64,000 nucleotides of DNA from Euglena gracilis. Lineage: Eukaryota; Euglenida; Euglenophyceae; Euglenales. Shown in pieces: positions 10,679 through 22,989 of the stretch. The notes under the pieces were generated by a model that saw nothing but the letters and a program-made list of their open reading frames with translations, was not told the DNA's origin and made no database searches. Position 1 is the stretch's first letter; every line of letters starts with the position of its first letter. Where the stretch lies: positions 2,448,619 to 2,512,618 of the forward strand of contig CP154955.1 in assembly GCA_039621445.1 (NCBI GenBank), written 5' to 3'. The translations under genes were made by a program, and so were the position numbers.

Positions 10679-10834
10679 GTAAAATGGCCGAAAATGGCCG
10701 AAAATGGCCGAAAATGGCCAAAAAAAAAATGCCGAAAATAGCCGAAAATGGCCGAAAATGGCGAAAATGGCTGAAAATGGCCGAAAAATGCTAAAAATGG
10801 CCGAAAATGGCGAAAATCCGGGGGTCAACTACAG
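10679..10834 (+). other. Short GT-AG intron built of a 10-bp tandem repeat
   Basis: It begins GTAAAATGG and ends AACTACAG, is phase 0 and 156 bp long. About 135 bp of it are degenerate tandem copies of GAAAATGGCC, so the intron body is essentially a minisatellite. Confidence 0.7.
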
Positions 10835-10898
10835 GTGCTTGGCCGCGTGGCCGTGGCGCTGAAGGACGGCACCAACCGCGTGCACGACATGGGGACCG
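10835..10898 (+). CDS. Exon: WD40-like blade
   Basis: Acceptor CTACAG|GTG (phase 0); donor ACCG|GTGTGG (phase 1). It encodes LGRVAVALKDGTNRVHDMGT, the classic WD40 pattern 'vaValkDgtvrvwDm.tG' with His in place of the usual Trp. WD40 blades form beta-propellers used as binding platforms. Confidence 0.65.
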
Positions 10899-10899
10899 G

Positions 10900-12419
10900 T
10901 GTGGGTGCTCTGCGTGCGTGCAGCATGCGTGTATGCGGGCTGACCATGTGTTTGCCACGGCCAGGGAATTTTTAAAGCCTGGGCCCCATAACTTCTGGGA
11001 GTTGAGCCAAGTGGACCCTCGGCGCGCAGCGCGACATTTTGATCCGAAACTTGGGGTCAACTTTGACCCCGGCCAGGGCACGTCGGCTTTCATGTTGTTA
11101 ATATTTCCGATTTCGGACTTTGAAGATATGCATTTTCTTAAAAAAAATAATTTGTCAGCACACATTTCCACAAGTCCTGGAGGTGACGGTCCAATCCCCC
11201 CTGGGGACGTTGGAAAGTATTTAAATTCTGATTCATTTTGCATCAGCCAAAGTGTTGTTTTGAAACTTTGTTCCACGGTTGAATAGTTTGATTTCCTTTT
11301 TTGGTGGTTTTCATCATCCGCAATCCTTCGTTGACTGCATTCTTTGGCCGAGCAAGCCACCACATTTTCTCCATGGACTAAGGATCTATGAATCGATAGA
11401 AACTATGAATACAAATCTCTTTCCGGTCATTCTCCACCAGGTGCAACACTGAAGGAATTTGTACGGGAGGATCGCTCCATTGTGCCCAGGACCCTCGTCT
11501 GCCATTCCAAATCTTAATTATTGATGTGGTCATCAAGTGGAAATGTGACACCTGATCATACGGAAATCCCTAAAAAATGAGTGCCGTGGGGTATGTTCAC
11601 TGGGCAGACCTTTTGACCCCTGGACACAAGACTCTTTTCCATGTGGGTTTTCACCTGGCCTTTACTTAAGGGTTTGAAGTACTCCTAGTCTAATTTCAAA
11701 TGATTCCCCTCGGGGGGGGTTTCCTTCCGTGCTTTTCCTTCCAGACCATACGATCACTTAGTCGCTGTCCCCCCCCCCCCAGGTTGAGTGGGTGACTGGG
11801 TTTTGCAGAGTGATTGAGTGGTGGCGTCGTATTTCTTTGCCATTCTATTCCCATTTGTGGTCAGTTTCCTCTTGGATCCCATGGTGGCCGATCCCTTCCA
11901 CACCAGGGGGGGGGGTTGGGACTGGTCTGATCTTCCAAAAAGAAATGACTCACAAAGTCTTTGGGAAGAGTTGAAGTCCCCCCCCCCATCAGCGGCACCA
12001 CAAAGCAGACACGGTTCACTATCTGAGAATTTCTTAAGGTGTGGCTCAGGGGTCTGTGATGGGAAATCTGCATTTTGGCATTTTTTTTTCATTATGCAAT
12101 GTTGGTTTTTGTTTTGAGCCATCATTTACATTCTTTTCAACAAAGTCCAAAATCATCATTTTTTGTAATTTGGATCATAACAATTGCAAACATCTGGACC
12201 ATATACTATCATCAATTCTCCGCAATTTTTCGCACAGTTTTCTTGTGGTTTGCTTGAAGGCCCCAGATATGAATCCCCTTCCCTCTGCTGGTGGCAGGCC
12301 ACAGCTGACATTGAAAGCCCAAGACACTGCCCATGTTTGTTTGTTATATAGACACGCATTTTGTTACATCTATTCATATATACAAATATGTGCATGTATA
12401 ATATATATATATGATATAT

Positions 12420-12511
<92 letters not shown>

Positions 12512-12600
12512 ATATATATATAATATATATATATATATTCTCTATATTTTTATTTGCATTGGGACGTACATGTAGGGGTGCTAGGACGAAGGAATCCATT
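10900..12600. other. Probable intron with one degenerate element
   Basis: A+T-rich intron-like sequence. A degraded piece of the CATACAAT-family element lies at 11743-11825 (GATCACTTAGTCGCTG ... GAGTGGGTGACTGGGTTTT). No exon recognised. Confidence 0.5.
12400..12540. repeat. (TA)n microsatellite
   Basis: About 120 bp of pure TA flanked by ATAATATA and CTATATAT variants. Intronic. Confidence 0.97.
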
Positions 12601-12682
12601 CTTTCTACCTGGTGCCTGCCTGGCCCACCTGTTTCGGCAGGCAGGGCTGCATAAGACACACCACTGTGACTGGAATGGGGAG

Positions 12683-12821
12683 CGGGGGCCTGCCGGGGTC
12701 CTTCTCCCTGTGCGGGGGGTTCTTCGTCTCCGCCGCGGGGGTGATGGGGGTGGGCGTGCGGTGCTTCGGGTCGGACCTGGAGGAGCGCTGGTCGGTTGTG
12801 GTCCAGGGATGGCCGCGGAGG
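12683..12821 (+). CDS. Exon: WD40-like blade
   Basis: It encodes GSFSLCGGFFVSAAGVMGVG, then VRCFGSDLEERWSVVVQG, matching a WD40 blade (FSpcGrfvasagv.gvvrcfd....erW.vvl.G). The donor AGG|GTACGG at 12821/12822 is phase 0. The acceptor may be GGGGAG at 12677-12682, but the phase to 10898 does not match, so another exon or a different border probably exists between. Confidence 0.55.
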
Positions 12822-13019
12822 GTACGGGGGGGGGGGGTTACATTGCTCACACCTCGCGACGAAGGCGGCTCCCCGTGGTGCGTTCACGCCCGCACACACA
12901 CAGAGCACGCGCACGACTATACCACCCCCACACCCACCCTGTACTTCCTCTGCTCACGCGCAACTGCACACGGCATATGCGTGCATGTTGTGAGCGTGCA
13001 GGTGCACCTGGATGTGCGT

Positions 13020-14745
<1,726 letters not shown>

Positions 14746-14893
14746 TACGCAAGAGTAGTGCGCACGCAGAAGAACTACTCCTACTACTACCACTCCCGCC
14801 AACACAACACATCGGCTGCTTCGATCGGCCCCCACCCCCCAACGAGCTGCCCCGGCGGTCCCTGCGGCCTACTACGGCACGAAGCCGCGGCAG

Positions 14894-14957
14894 GTGGCGT
14901 GGCGGCATGACCAGCCCGACACAGGGCTGCACGGGAACCCTGCACACCCTATGGGGG
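14894..14957 (+). CDS. Tentative exon: WD40-like strand
   Basis: Acceptor CGCGGCAG|GTG is phase 0, matching the phase-0 donor at 12821. It encodes VAWRHDQPDTGLHGNPAHPM, and the V-x-W-x-x-D-x-x-x-x-G pattern is WD40-like. The donor would be TGGGG|GTATCA, immediately before an inserted element. Other frames here are also open, so this is uncertain. Confidence 0.4.
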
Positions 14958-14961
14958 GTAT

Positions 14962-15492
14962 CAGCGTTTGATACAAGGGGGGAGGTTGGTGCCCCCCCCA
15001 CCCCCCTCCTGGACTGGAGGGTGGTCCACCCTTCCTGGGGGGGGTCCAGACCGACCCCGGGGGGGGGTACCCAGGATCCCCCAGGTCAAATTTTCAGTCC
15101 ATGCTTTACGCTAAAAATTAAGTATTTTTTTTACCAATTTTCGCCCAAAAGGTGCCCAAGGTAGCACTTTGGGTCGATTTCGGGAGGTGGATGTTTTCTG
15201 GAGGGGGGCTGTCCACCCCTCTCCTGGAACTGAGGGGTGGGTGTCCGACCCCCCCCCACCTGCCTTAACCCCCCCAAATAACCTGGCGGGGTGCCAGGTT
15301 ATTGGAGCCAACTTTTGGCCCCCCCGCCAGGTTATTTGGGCCCTTTTTTCTGCGCCACAAAGGAATTTTGCCCAAAAAGGACCCCGCCAAGGTACTGGAA
15401 CCATCTTTTTTGCCCCTCCCCGCCAAATTATTCGGCCCCCGCCCGGAGCAAGGACCCCGCCGGGTTATTTCGGCAGTTTACATTGAACCCTC
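14962..15492. mobile_element. CAGGGTTTGATATAAGG-family element carrying a nested insertion
   Basis: The left end CAGCGTTTGATACAAGG resembles the start of the intact copy at 17016. The internal words CCTCCTGG, GGGGTCCAGACCGACCC, TTTCGCCCAAAAGGTGCCCAA and TTTCGGGAGGT are also shared with that copy. The right end CCTTA...TACATTGAACCCT is split by another element at 15269-15476, so the original terminus resumes after it. No clear target duplication. Confidence 0.65.
15269..15476. mobile_element. AAATAACCTGGCGGG-family element, nested
   Basis: Starts with a C run, AAATAACCTGGCGGGG, and ends CCCCGCCGGGTTATTT. The word CCAGGTTATTKGRGCC is repeated internally. A second copy, similar along its whole length, lies at 44797-45028. 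It interrupts the right terminus of the element at 14962-15492. Confidence 0.7.
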
Positions 15493-15535
15493 GCCCCCCC
15501 CCCCCACCCTCCCCACCTTCTGCCTCCCCGGCCAG

Positions 15536-15643
15536 CCCTGGCCGGGGGAGTTCGCCATAGCCCACGCGGGGGGCGAGGTGCTGCTGCTCAGCGCCACGCC
15601 GCTGCCGTTCAAGGACGGCGAGACGAACCAGCTGGGAACCGAG
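15536..15643 (+). CDS. Exon: WD40-like blade
   Basis: Borders CCGGCCAG|CCC and GAG|GTGTGTG, both phase 0, 36 codons. It encodes GEFAIAHAGGEVLLLSATPL, then PFKDGETNQLGTE. The 'efaiahagGevlLls' segment fits a WD40 strand pair. Codons are strongly G/C-ending. Confidence 0.65.
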
Positions 15644-15688
15644 GTGTGTGACCCAGCGGTGGCCCGGGACCAGGCAAGGACAGCCACC

Positions 15689-15828
15689 GGATCCCACCGG
15701 ATCCCACCGGATCCCACCGGATCCCACCGGATCCCACCGGTGTTTTTTTGACCATTTGACTAGTGGGTTCCCACCGGATCCCACCGGATCCCACCGGGTC
15801 CCACCGGATCCCACCGGATCCCACCGGA
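15689..15828. repeat. ATCCCACCGG 10-bp minisatellite, locus 1
   Basis: Two blocks (15689-15740 and 15769-15828) of tandem ATCCCACCGG separated by a T run and GACCATTTGACTAGTGG. It lies in the intron after the exon at 15536. The same unit recurs at 16344-16425. Confidence 0.95.
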
Positions 15829-15829
15829 G

Positions 15830-16340
15830 ATTTTTTTTCCATGCACAGATTTTTCTTCTGGATTAATGGTCCGCGTGAGAAGAATCATGTCCGAATGTGC
15901 AATTTTCACAAATTTCCACCAGTACCCTATCTGTAGTTGACTTGCATCCTTTTTTTTGTCTGGTTTCCTGCAAATTAGCAGCTTTTTGCCTTTTTGGCCA
16001 TTTTTTTTTGGCCATTTTGGACCACTTTTGGCTACTTTTGACCACCGTGGGCTGCATTTTGGCATTTTAGACCATTTTTGGCTGCTTCTGGCTATTTTTG
16101 CACATTTGTGTCCATTTTAGGCCACTTCTGACTGCTTTTTATCCACTTTTTGCCCCCTTTTGGCCATTCTTGGCCATTTTGTGCACAGATTCGGTGACCA
16201 TTGGTACAGTTTTGATAAGATCTGCCGGCAAAACCAGGTGATTTGGGCCAAAAACACCAAAAATGACCAAATTCACCCAAAATGCTGTTTTATTGCAATT
16301 TTATAATTGATGAATTCCCGATCCCCCCCCCCCCCAAGGC
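15830..16340. other. Intron sequence rich in TTTTGGCCATTTT words
   Basis: No exon seen. Degenerate repeats of TTTGGCCATTTTTGGC, TTTTGGCTACTTTTG and similar words run from about 15990 to 16190. Confidence 0.6.
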
Positions 16341-16343
16341 AAC

Positions 16344-16425
16344 CCACCGGAACCCCACCGGATCCCACCGGATCCCACCGGATCCCACTGGATCCCACCG
16401 GATCCCACCGGACCCCACCGGAGAC
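16344..16425. repeat. ATCCCACCGG minisatellite, locus 2
   Basis: About eight copies of the 10-bp unit with point variants (CCCCACCGG, ATCCCACTGG), about 600 bp from locus 1. It follows a C run at 16324-16335. Confidence 0.95.
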
Positions 16426-16501
16426 CAAAAACCGGGGATGACTGTCCTTGCCTGCCCGGGACAGGCTCCCAGACCGGCCTGTGTCTGTATATATGCATAT
16501 A

Positions 16502-16502
<1 letters not shown>

Positions 16503-16556
<54 letters not shown>

Positions 16557-16640
16557 CATACACACACACACACATATATATATACATACATATATATATA
16601 TATCTTATATAATACGATACATTATATAATATTATGTCAT
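16503..16640. repeat. (CA)n and (TA)n microsatellites
   Basis: Pure (CA)n at 16503-16550, then CATATATA/CACACA mixtures and AT-rich sequence to about 16690. Confidence 0.95.
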
Positions 16641-17007
16641 ATAATATATATTTTTTATATTGAATATATTCATAATATAATATACCATTGTATTATGTGT
16701 TCTGGTTAGTGGCCTGGGGGGGGAATCGGTGGGTGCGCCTAACCCGCCTGCAGCGGTGGGCCTCTGTGAGTTCCTTCTCATTAAAGAGTCAATTTTTCGA
16801 TACCCCAAATGGACCCCCCCCCAAAGTGGATTCTCTGGGGCGGGGGCAGGTGGGTGCGTGGGTGCGCACGGACCTCCCCTCAGGCCTGAGAAAAACTCTT
16901 GGCGGTCCGATGGGGGGTGCTGTTGGCAGGCAGGGGGGGGAGGTGGGGCACTTTGGGCCCCGGGGGGAGGAGGTCGGGGTTTGGGGTGGGTTGTGCTATA
17001 GCACACC

Positions 17008-17015
17008 CCCCAGAG
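17008..17015. repeat. Target-site duplication, left copy (CCCCAGAG)
   Basis: Identical to 17405-17412, immediately outside the element at 17016-17404. Confidence 0.9.
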
Positions 17016-17404
17016 CAGGGTTTGATATAAGGAGGGTGTACATGGTTTAGGTGGGGGGGTGTCCCCCCCCCCCTCCTGGCCCGCAGGGGGGTCCGGACCC
17101 CCCCCCCCCACCTGCCAGGGGGGTCCGGACCGACCCTGGGGGGGGGGTATCCGGGACCCCCCCCTAAAAAGGGTCAATTTTTTTCCTCCGGCGCTTCGCG
17201 CCGAAAATTTTTTTTGCATTTTTGGCACATTTTTGCCCAAAAAGTGCCCAAAATGGCACTTTTGGTCGTTTTGGGAGGTCAAAAATTTTCGGTCACCCGG
17301 ACCGCGCCACTGTTTAGGTGGGGGGGGGTGGTCTCCCCACCCCCCCTCCTGGCCTGCAGGGGGGGGGGTCCGGACCCCCCCACCTGTCCTTATATCGAAC
17401 CCTG
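17016..17404. mobile_element. Intact hAT-like MITE, CAGGGTTTGATATAAGG family
   Basis: It is 389 bp, starts CAGGGTTTGATATAAGGA and ends TCCTTATATCGAACCCTG, an inverted repeat of about 18 bp with one mismatch. It is flanked by a perfect 8-bp duplication (CCCCAGAG). Length, TIR and 8-bp duplication are the standard hAT-MITE signature; no transposase is encoded. The interior holds long C/G runs and a CGGCGCTTCGCGCCG palindrome (17188-17202). Confidence 0.9.
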
Positions 17405-17925
17405 CCCCAGAGCTCAAGGCGCCGTTGCCCAAGAAATGGTCTGCCAAAAAAATGGCCATTTTCAAGGGAAAATTGGCTTGGTTGGCAGGCACCAGGGTCC
17501 AGAACTGACCCTCAGGGCAACGGGCAGGCACCCCAGAGCACAAGTCGTCCCCCCGGGTTGGTAAAAAGAATTCTGATCCTCTCCCATCGCAAAAAAAAGC
17601 ACCTGCCCTTCATTTCGCCTCATCCTGCTGCATGCAGAAATACGTTTGGATACGGTCGAAACCAACCCAAGCCTCACCTGAGATTAATGGGGAGGGGTGC
17701 TGCCGCTCAAACCGAATGAGGGTCGAGCGCCATACAAAGGTGCTGCATGGGCGCCTCTTCATCATCACAATTAGGCAGTTTTCCGGGTTGCCTACGGCGC
17801 TGCTGAGCTGGGGTTGTTGTGGGTCCGTCCTTTCATAAAGGTTTCGGACTGGTGACGGACCGCAGCCTGAAACGCACAGGGGAATGACGTCCTGGCAGTG
17901 CCTTGCCTGCCGCCGCGCGCCGCAG

Positions 17926-18027
17926 GACGTGGAGAACTCCACCAGCGTGGCCTACAGCCCCTGCGCCCCGCTGCTCGCCATCGCCAGCAAGCACCAGAAG
18001 AGGGCGTTCCTCGTCCCCCGACCCCCG
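17926..18027 (+). CDS. Exon: WD40-like blade
   Basis: Borders CGCCGCAG|GAC and CCCCCG|GTGTGTG, phase 0 at both ends, 34 codons. It encodes NSTSVAYSPCAPLLAIASKH, then QKRAFLVPRP. 'tsVAySPcapLLAiask..rafLv' is a typical WD40 strand B-C-D pattern. Phase matches the exon ending at 15643. Confidence 0.7.
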
Positions 18028-18029
18028 GT

Positions 18030-20085
18030 GTGTGTCCGCGTCCTCCGGGGAAAGAATTATGTGAAGAATAACGGAATGGAGCGGCACCGCCTTTCCTGGA
18101 TTCCTGTGCTTAACTGCAAATTTCAAACGTGTTCCACACACGTTGCCATTGTTTCAAACTTGTTCCTCACGTGTCGTCATATCGTGTTCCCATAGTCTTG
18201 TAATATGCGAAAATCCTGAATTGAATGCTGTGTTTTCTGCCCCCTTTCTTCCCTTCTTTGAATTTTCCATTCCGGGGTTCCCAGGATACTCGACTTGATT
18301 ATTCAGATTTTGTTCAGATTTCAGATTATCAGATTTTTTTTATTTTTTGTTATTCGGATTTTTTTGAAGAGTGTTTTTTTTTTTAGAAAGTCATTTCATT
18401 TTATGAAAATATCTTTGGTCTTGCAATGATTTTATTGTTTTATGTAATTACTTTTTATTTATTCTTTTATGTAAATTACTTTCAGGAAGTTTTATTACGT
18501 GGAATCTCTTAGTGCAATGACCAATTTGGTTTCCAATTTGGTTTCCCTGACCAATTTGGTTTCAAAAAAGAATGCATTTTGTTCTTCCAATCCCATTGTT
18601 AATTGAAAATTGGAACTGCAATACAAAAAACAAAACAGAGTATTATTATGATGAAACTATTGTGCAAAATTATCATGTCATCAAACTACAATACATAAAC
18701 ATGCAGCATTTTCATAATACAGTGCTGCACTATGTACAGTGTACATAAAATACATCCTAAATTTATAGCATATATATACTCAGGGGTTTTCTTAAGCCGG
18801 AGGGACCCTACCTCCCAGGGGGGGGTCCAGCCAGCCAGCACCTTTTTTCCATCCAACAGCTCCCAGCTGGGCTGCGGACCATCCCCGAGGGGGGTGGGGG
18901 GGCTGAAATAGAGTTCGGGCCAGCCTGGCAAAGCCGGACTGGACCGAAGAAAATTCCTGTGCCACGCGCCGAAAATTTAGGGTAAAAGGGTCAGAAATGG
19001 CCCCCCAAAAAAGCATTTTGGGTTGTTTTTTTTTTTAGTTATTGACCTCAAAATTATTGCTGAAAAATGCCAACCCGGCAGGATTTTGATCGTTTGGTCC
19101 AGTGTCAGAAACTGAAGGAAATATTCCTCAATGACCACCGAGGGCATCAGTCACCACACACCTCCAACAAAACTCCCTCAAATATGAACCCCATCCGAGT
19201 GCACGGGCTTCAAACGAAAGGAAAAACAACCTTTTTCCAGCCGGCCCATGGGACCCCCCCGGGTCCTTAAGAAGACCTCTCCATATGTATGCTGTTGTTC
19301 AATGGTTAATCTAATAGTTAATGGCCGACGTTCTATGTGGTGCCGATTTGCCTTCAGACAGGAGGCCACCCAGGGACCTTGACCTTCTTCGGTCTTGTTG
19401 TGCAGGCCTCCGGAAAGCGACGGTTCTTGGATGTCTCCCAAGAACCGATGCAGGTGTGATTGTTTTGTTGTTCTTTTTGTTCTCTGGCCTCCGCGGCCCA
19501 GTGGATTTTTGGAGACAGGGATTCAGAGTAAGTGTCTATTTAATACGTTTTGAATATGCGTCCACCCGCAGCCAAATTCATATTTTCCAACGCAACGAGC
19601 AATTTCCGCCAGCCAAGCAATTTCTCCATGTCCCCAAGCCCCGTCGCCGCCTTTGCAACACAAACGAGTTTCTTTCCATCCAAATCGAGTTCGGTCCGGA
19701 TTCAACCGTGTGTCGTGGCGGTTGTTAACCAGAGACAGTGGACCCTACAAGCAGGCAATGCGTTTCACATTTTTCACATTTTTTTTGTGCATTTACTCGC
19801 GTGTTCGTGCATTTTACGCACACGTTGTCGCATTTTTACGCAGTTTTACACAAGTTTTGGCATTTTTACGCAGTTTTACACAAGTTTTGGCATTTTTACG
19901 CAATTTTACACAAGTTTTGGCATTTTTACGCATTTTTCTGCATTTTTTTGCCCATTGTTTCCAGGGGGCTGGGCTGCAGCATTCCCCCTCTCCTGCTACA
20001 AAGGGCAACACACCCACCAAACGTCGCATCGGCCACCCCACCAGTGAGAACGCCAGGGGAACTCCACTGAGGCACACATGCCCAC
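18030..20085. other. Long probable intron
   Basis: AT-rich sequence (18200-18780) and a CCAGCCAGC-family repeat piece (18795-18930). The frame at 19560-19730 (ending QPCVVAVV) is open but has no splice support. Confidence 0.5.
19828..19935. repeat. 30-bp tandem repeat (about 3.5 copies)
   Basis: Unit CATTTTTACGCAGTTTTACA followed by CAAGTTTTGG, repeated at 19831, 19861 and 19891 with one G/A variant, then a partial copy. Intronic, just upstream of the exon at 20091. Confidence 0.9.
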
Positions 20086-20090
20086 CCCAG

Positions 20091-20205
20091 GTGGACTTCT
20101 CCGTGGACGGGGCGTGGCTGCTGGTGGGCACCAGCATGTTTGTCCTGCCCATGCACTCACTTCCCTGGCCGGTCCGGTTTCCGGAGCGGACGGGCTGGGC
20201 CTCAG
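20091..20205 (+). CDS. Exon: WD40-like blade ending at an element border
   Basis: Acceptor CACCCCAG|GTG, phase 0. It encodes VDFSVDGAWLLVGTSMFVLP, matching FSpDG..Llvgt. The best donor is CTCAG|GTTGTT, phase 1, which lies inside the first bases of element copy C. The next exon (22705) has a compatible phase. If so, the transposon terminus supplies the 5' splice site. A shorter exon ending CTG|GTGGGC is possible. Confidence 0.5.
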
Positions 20206-20436
20206 GTTGTTTTTTTTGCCTTGGACCGGGGGGGGGGTAGGGTAGGTGGGTCCAGCCGAGCCCTCCCCCCCCCCCGGGAGATACTTTTTGGAAGGTGCCG
20301 AAAATTCTTGAAAAAGGTGCCATTTTTTTTAGCATTTTTTTTTGCGACTTTTGGCCATTTTTGGGGAAAATTGAGTGTCCCCCCGGGGGGCCCAGGGGGT
20401 GGGTGGGGGGGACCCCCCGTCTAAAAAAAAACCCTG
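20203..20436. mobile_element. CAGGG-family element, copy C
   Basis: Starts CAGGTTGTTTTTTTTGCC and ends GTCTAAAAAAAAACCCTG, with internal GTCCAGCCGAGCCC, ATACTTTTTGG, AAAAGGTGCCATTTTT and GGGGAAAATTGAGTG. Flanking 8-mers CTGGGCCT and GTGGGGTT agree at only 5 of 8 positions. Confidence 0.75.
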
Positions 20437-20439
20437 GTG

Positions 20440-22660
20440 GGGTTGGGCCATTCGGACTGCCCCCACGGATTTTGAGAGTTGAAAGGTTGGTGAGTGAGTT
20501 GATGGGTGGTGGGTGGGAAGACTTTCGATGGGGGCGGGTGGGTGTTTGGTCCTGGCCCATGGGACAAGTGCCTACCCCCCTCGCAGCGGTCCCCAAGTGA
20601 ATCCATGGGAATGATTGTGGATGTCCAAACCCTGGGTCGCGTGCTGGAGTTTGGCTTCGGTATGCGATGCTCTGAGGGGGCATGGGGCAGGATTTTCGTC
20701 CACAATTTGGGCTCTTGGGTACCGGCAACCGTCCGATATCAGCATTCCCATGATTGCCATTCTTTGCAGCAGTAAATTTTCAGCAGTCAAAAAGCCGATT
20801 GGGTGGGAGTGGGCATAGATAAAATTGGTTCGGCCAAAATTGGTTGGGCAAAAATACCGAATATTCCTGGACCATTTAAAATAATTTGCCCAGTTTTTTT
20901 TCTGTCACTAATTTTCTCCGAACCAATTCCATATATGACCAATTTCCCCCTCCTCGGTAGAAAGCTCAATGGATAAACTCAACTGCCCCAAAAAATATCG
21001 AACCCTCCATGGTTTCAGGTGAAATTTCAAGGCCAAGGAGGGTTCTACGTTTGGGAGAGGTTCCACATTTGTTCGGAATTTTCCTCAACCCAACGATGAC
21101 CATTTCTCACCGTATTTCATCATGGGTGATTTCTTTTGGGCCTACTTTTGAATGCATTCTCAGTGGTTCGATGTTGAAGTGTCTTCTGAATGTATCTTTG
21201 AAAATATAAGTGATGGGCAACGCCTGAAAAGTTGTGTGCATTCGGAGCACCTTCTTATACACCCCTTCTGGGTGGGGAGGTTCTATGCTCATTCGCCACG
21301 TGAAGCGCCCCAGGTCAATATGATTGTATGTACGCATGTATGTATGTATGTATGCATGTATGTATGTATGTATGTATGCCTGTCTGTATGTATGTATGTA
21401 TGTATGTATGTATGTATGTATGTATGTATGTATGTATGTATGTATGTATGTATGTATGTATGTATGTATGTATGTATGTATGTATGTATGTATGTATGTA
21501 TGTATGTATGTATGTATGTATGTATGTATGTATGTATGTATGTATGTATGTATGTATGTATACATATCATGTATTATACATACAAATGTAATATAATACG
21601 TAACAATACAATGTTTTATATAATAATATATAATAATAATATATGTTTTTATAATATTACAATGTGTTATTATTAATTATTGGTTTTATGTAATAATACA
21701 TAATAATAATAATATTATTATTTATTATATTATTTGTATGCATATTATAGATTGTATTGTACATATATGTTTGTATGTATACATATACAGAAATATACAC
21801 ACAGTACATGAGGGGGTTTGACCGGGAACATTACTACATATATATTGTGTATATATATGTATATATATTGTATATATGTATGTATGTATTTTACACGAGG
21901 GGGTTGACCGGGGACATTATATATAATGTATATATGTATATATATATCTATACACACACATATATATATATATTTATATACATACACACACATACTTTAC
22001 ATGGGGGGTTTTGACTGGGAGCCCCAGACACCGCCGAAGGGGGAATTGGGGCCCTGGGGAAACAGCGAGGGTGGGGGCTGTACCCCCAACCCGCTGACGC
22101 CGCCGGAAAATTTCGGCGGCCCACCCCCCGCCTCCCCCATGGGCTTCCCAGGATGCTGCGGTCCGTCCGTGCGGCCGATGGCGGCGTTCACGCGCGGGGC
22201 TGTCCGGGAGTCCCCGGAGCCCTCTGGGTGGAGAGGCGGGTTTGACCCCCCCTCCCATCCCGGGGGTTAGGGGGGGTGACGCCCCACCCGGCCTTACCAA
22301 GGCTGGGTGGGGTGTCAGTTTTTTTAGGACCCAGGGCGGAGCGGGGGTCCGGACCCAACCACCCACCCCCTGGCGGGGGGGGGGGCGGGGGAGCTTTGGG
22401 GGGGCCCACTTTTGGAGGGGCAATTTTGAGGTCCAAAGTTTTGTTTCGGCAGTTCACGCCGAAAATTGAGGAAAACCCCCACCGGGGGGGGGGGGGAGGC
22501 TCGGCCCGGACCCACCCCCCCACCCTCCCTCTCCCACGGGTCACGAACTTTTAAAAAAATCTCTGCAAAGGCGCCAAGAGAAAATTTGCTTTCAAAGTCG
22601 GTGCTCCCAGAATTACGTCTGCGCCTTCGGTTCCGAAGGAATTTTTCCTTGTGCGGTGCC
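20440..22660. other. Probable intron: A+T-rich, microsatellites, C/G-run repeats
   Basis: Contains the (TATG)n array and three spaced copies of GGGGGTTTGACCGGGAACAT-like sequence near 21810, 21897 and 22004. The C/G-run-rich stretch at 22020-22560 has features of a C/G-capped element, but I could not define its ends. Confidence 0.45.
21325..21565. repeat. (TATG)n tetranucleotide microsatellite
   Basis: About 240 bp, nearly pure after 21370. It makes Met-Tyr-Val-Cys or Thr-Tyr-Ile-His artefact frames. Confidence 0.97.
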
Positions 22661-22704
22661 ATAGTTGGTGGGGGGGGGTGAGCCCAGCAGGCCTTCCCGT
22701 CCAG

Positions 22705-22775
22705 CCCTGTTCACGCCGGACGGGCAGTCACTCGCGGTGTTCTCCCCATTTGTGCCCCCGAAGTGCCTGACGTTC
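22705..22775 (+). CDS. Exon: WD40-like strand
   Basis: Acceptor CCGTCCAG|CC leaves two nucleotides that complete the phase-1 end at 20205. It encodes ALFTPDGQSLAVFSPFVPP; 'lFtPDGqsLAvfs' is a typical WD40 B-C strand. The right border is approximate. Confidence 0.55.
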
Positions 22776-22989
22776 TGCCCAGGCTTCCTTTCCCGAAAGA
22801 AATGCTCCCCCCCCCCCCGGCAGAATGGGGTTGGGCTTGGGACGAATGCAAAGGCACGCCCCCTTCATGGCAGACATGGACCCGAAAGTGTCGTTTTTTT
22901 TTTGTGGGGTTGATGTTACAGCGTTGCAGTTGGTGACAATGTATGTCTTGGGTCGACCCCCAAAGACTCAGCTGACCCCCAGCACTCCC

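Noticed and set aside
15640-16430. ATCCCACCGG blocks as a CRISPR array
   Set aside because: Contiguous 10-bp tandem units without unique spacers; a minisatellite.
21107-21676. MYVC / YIHT repeat proteins
   Set aside because: Translation of the (TATG)n microsatellite.
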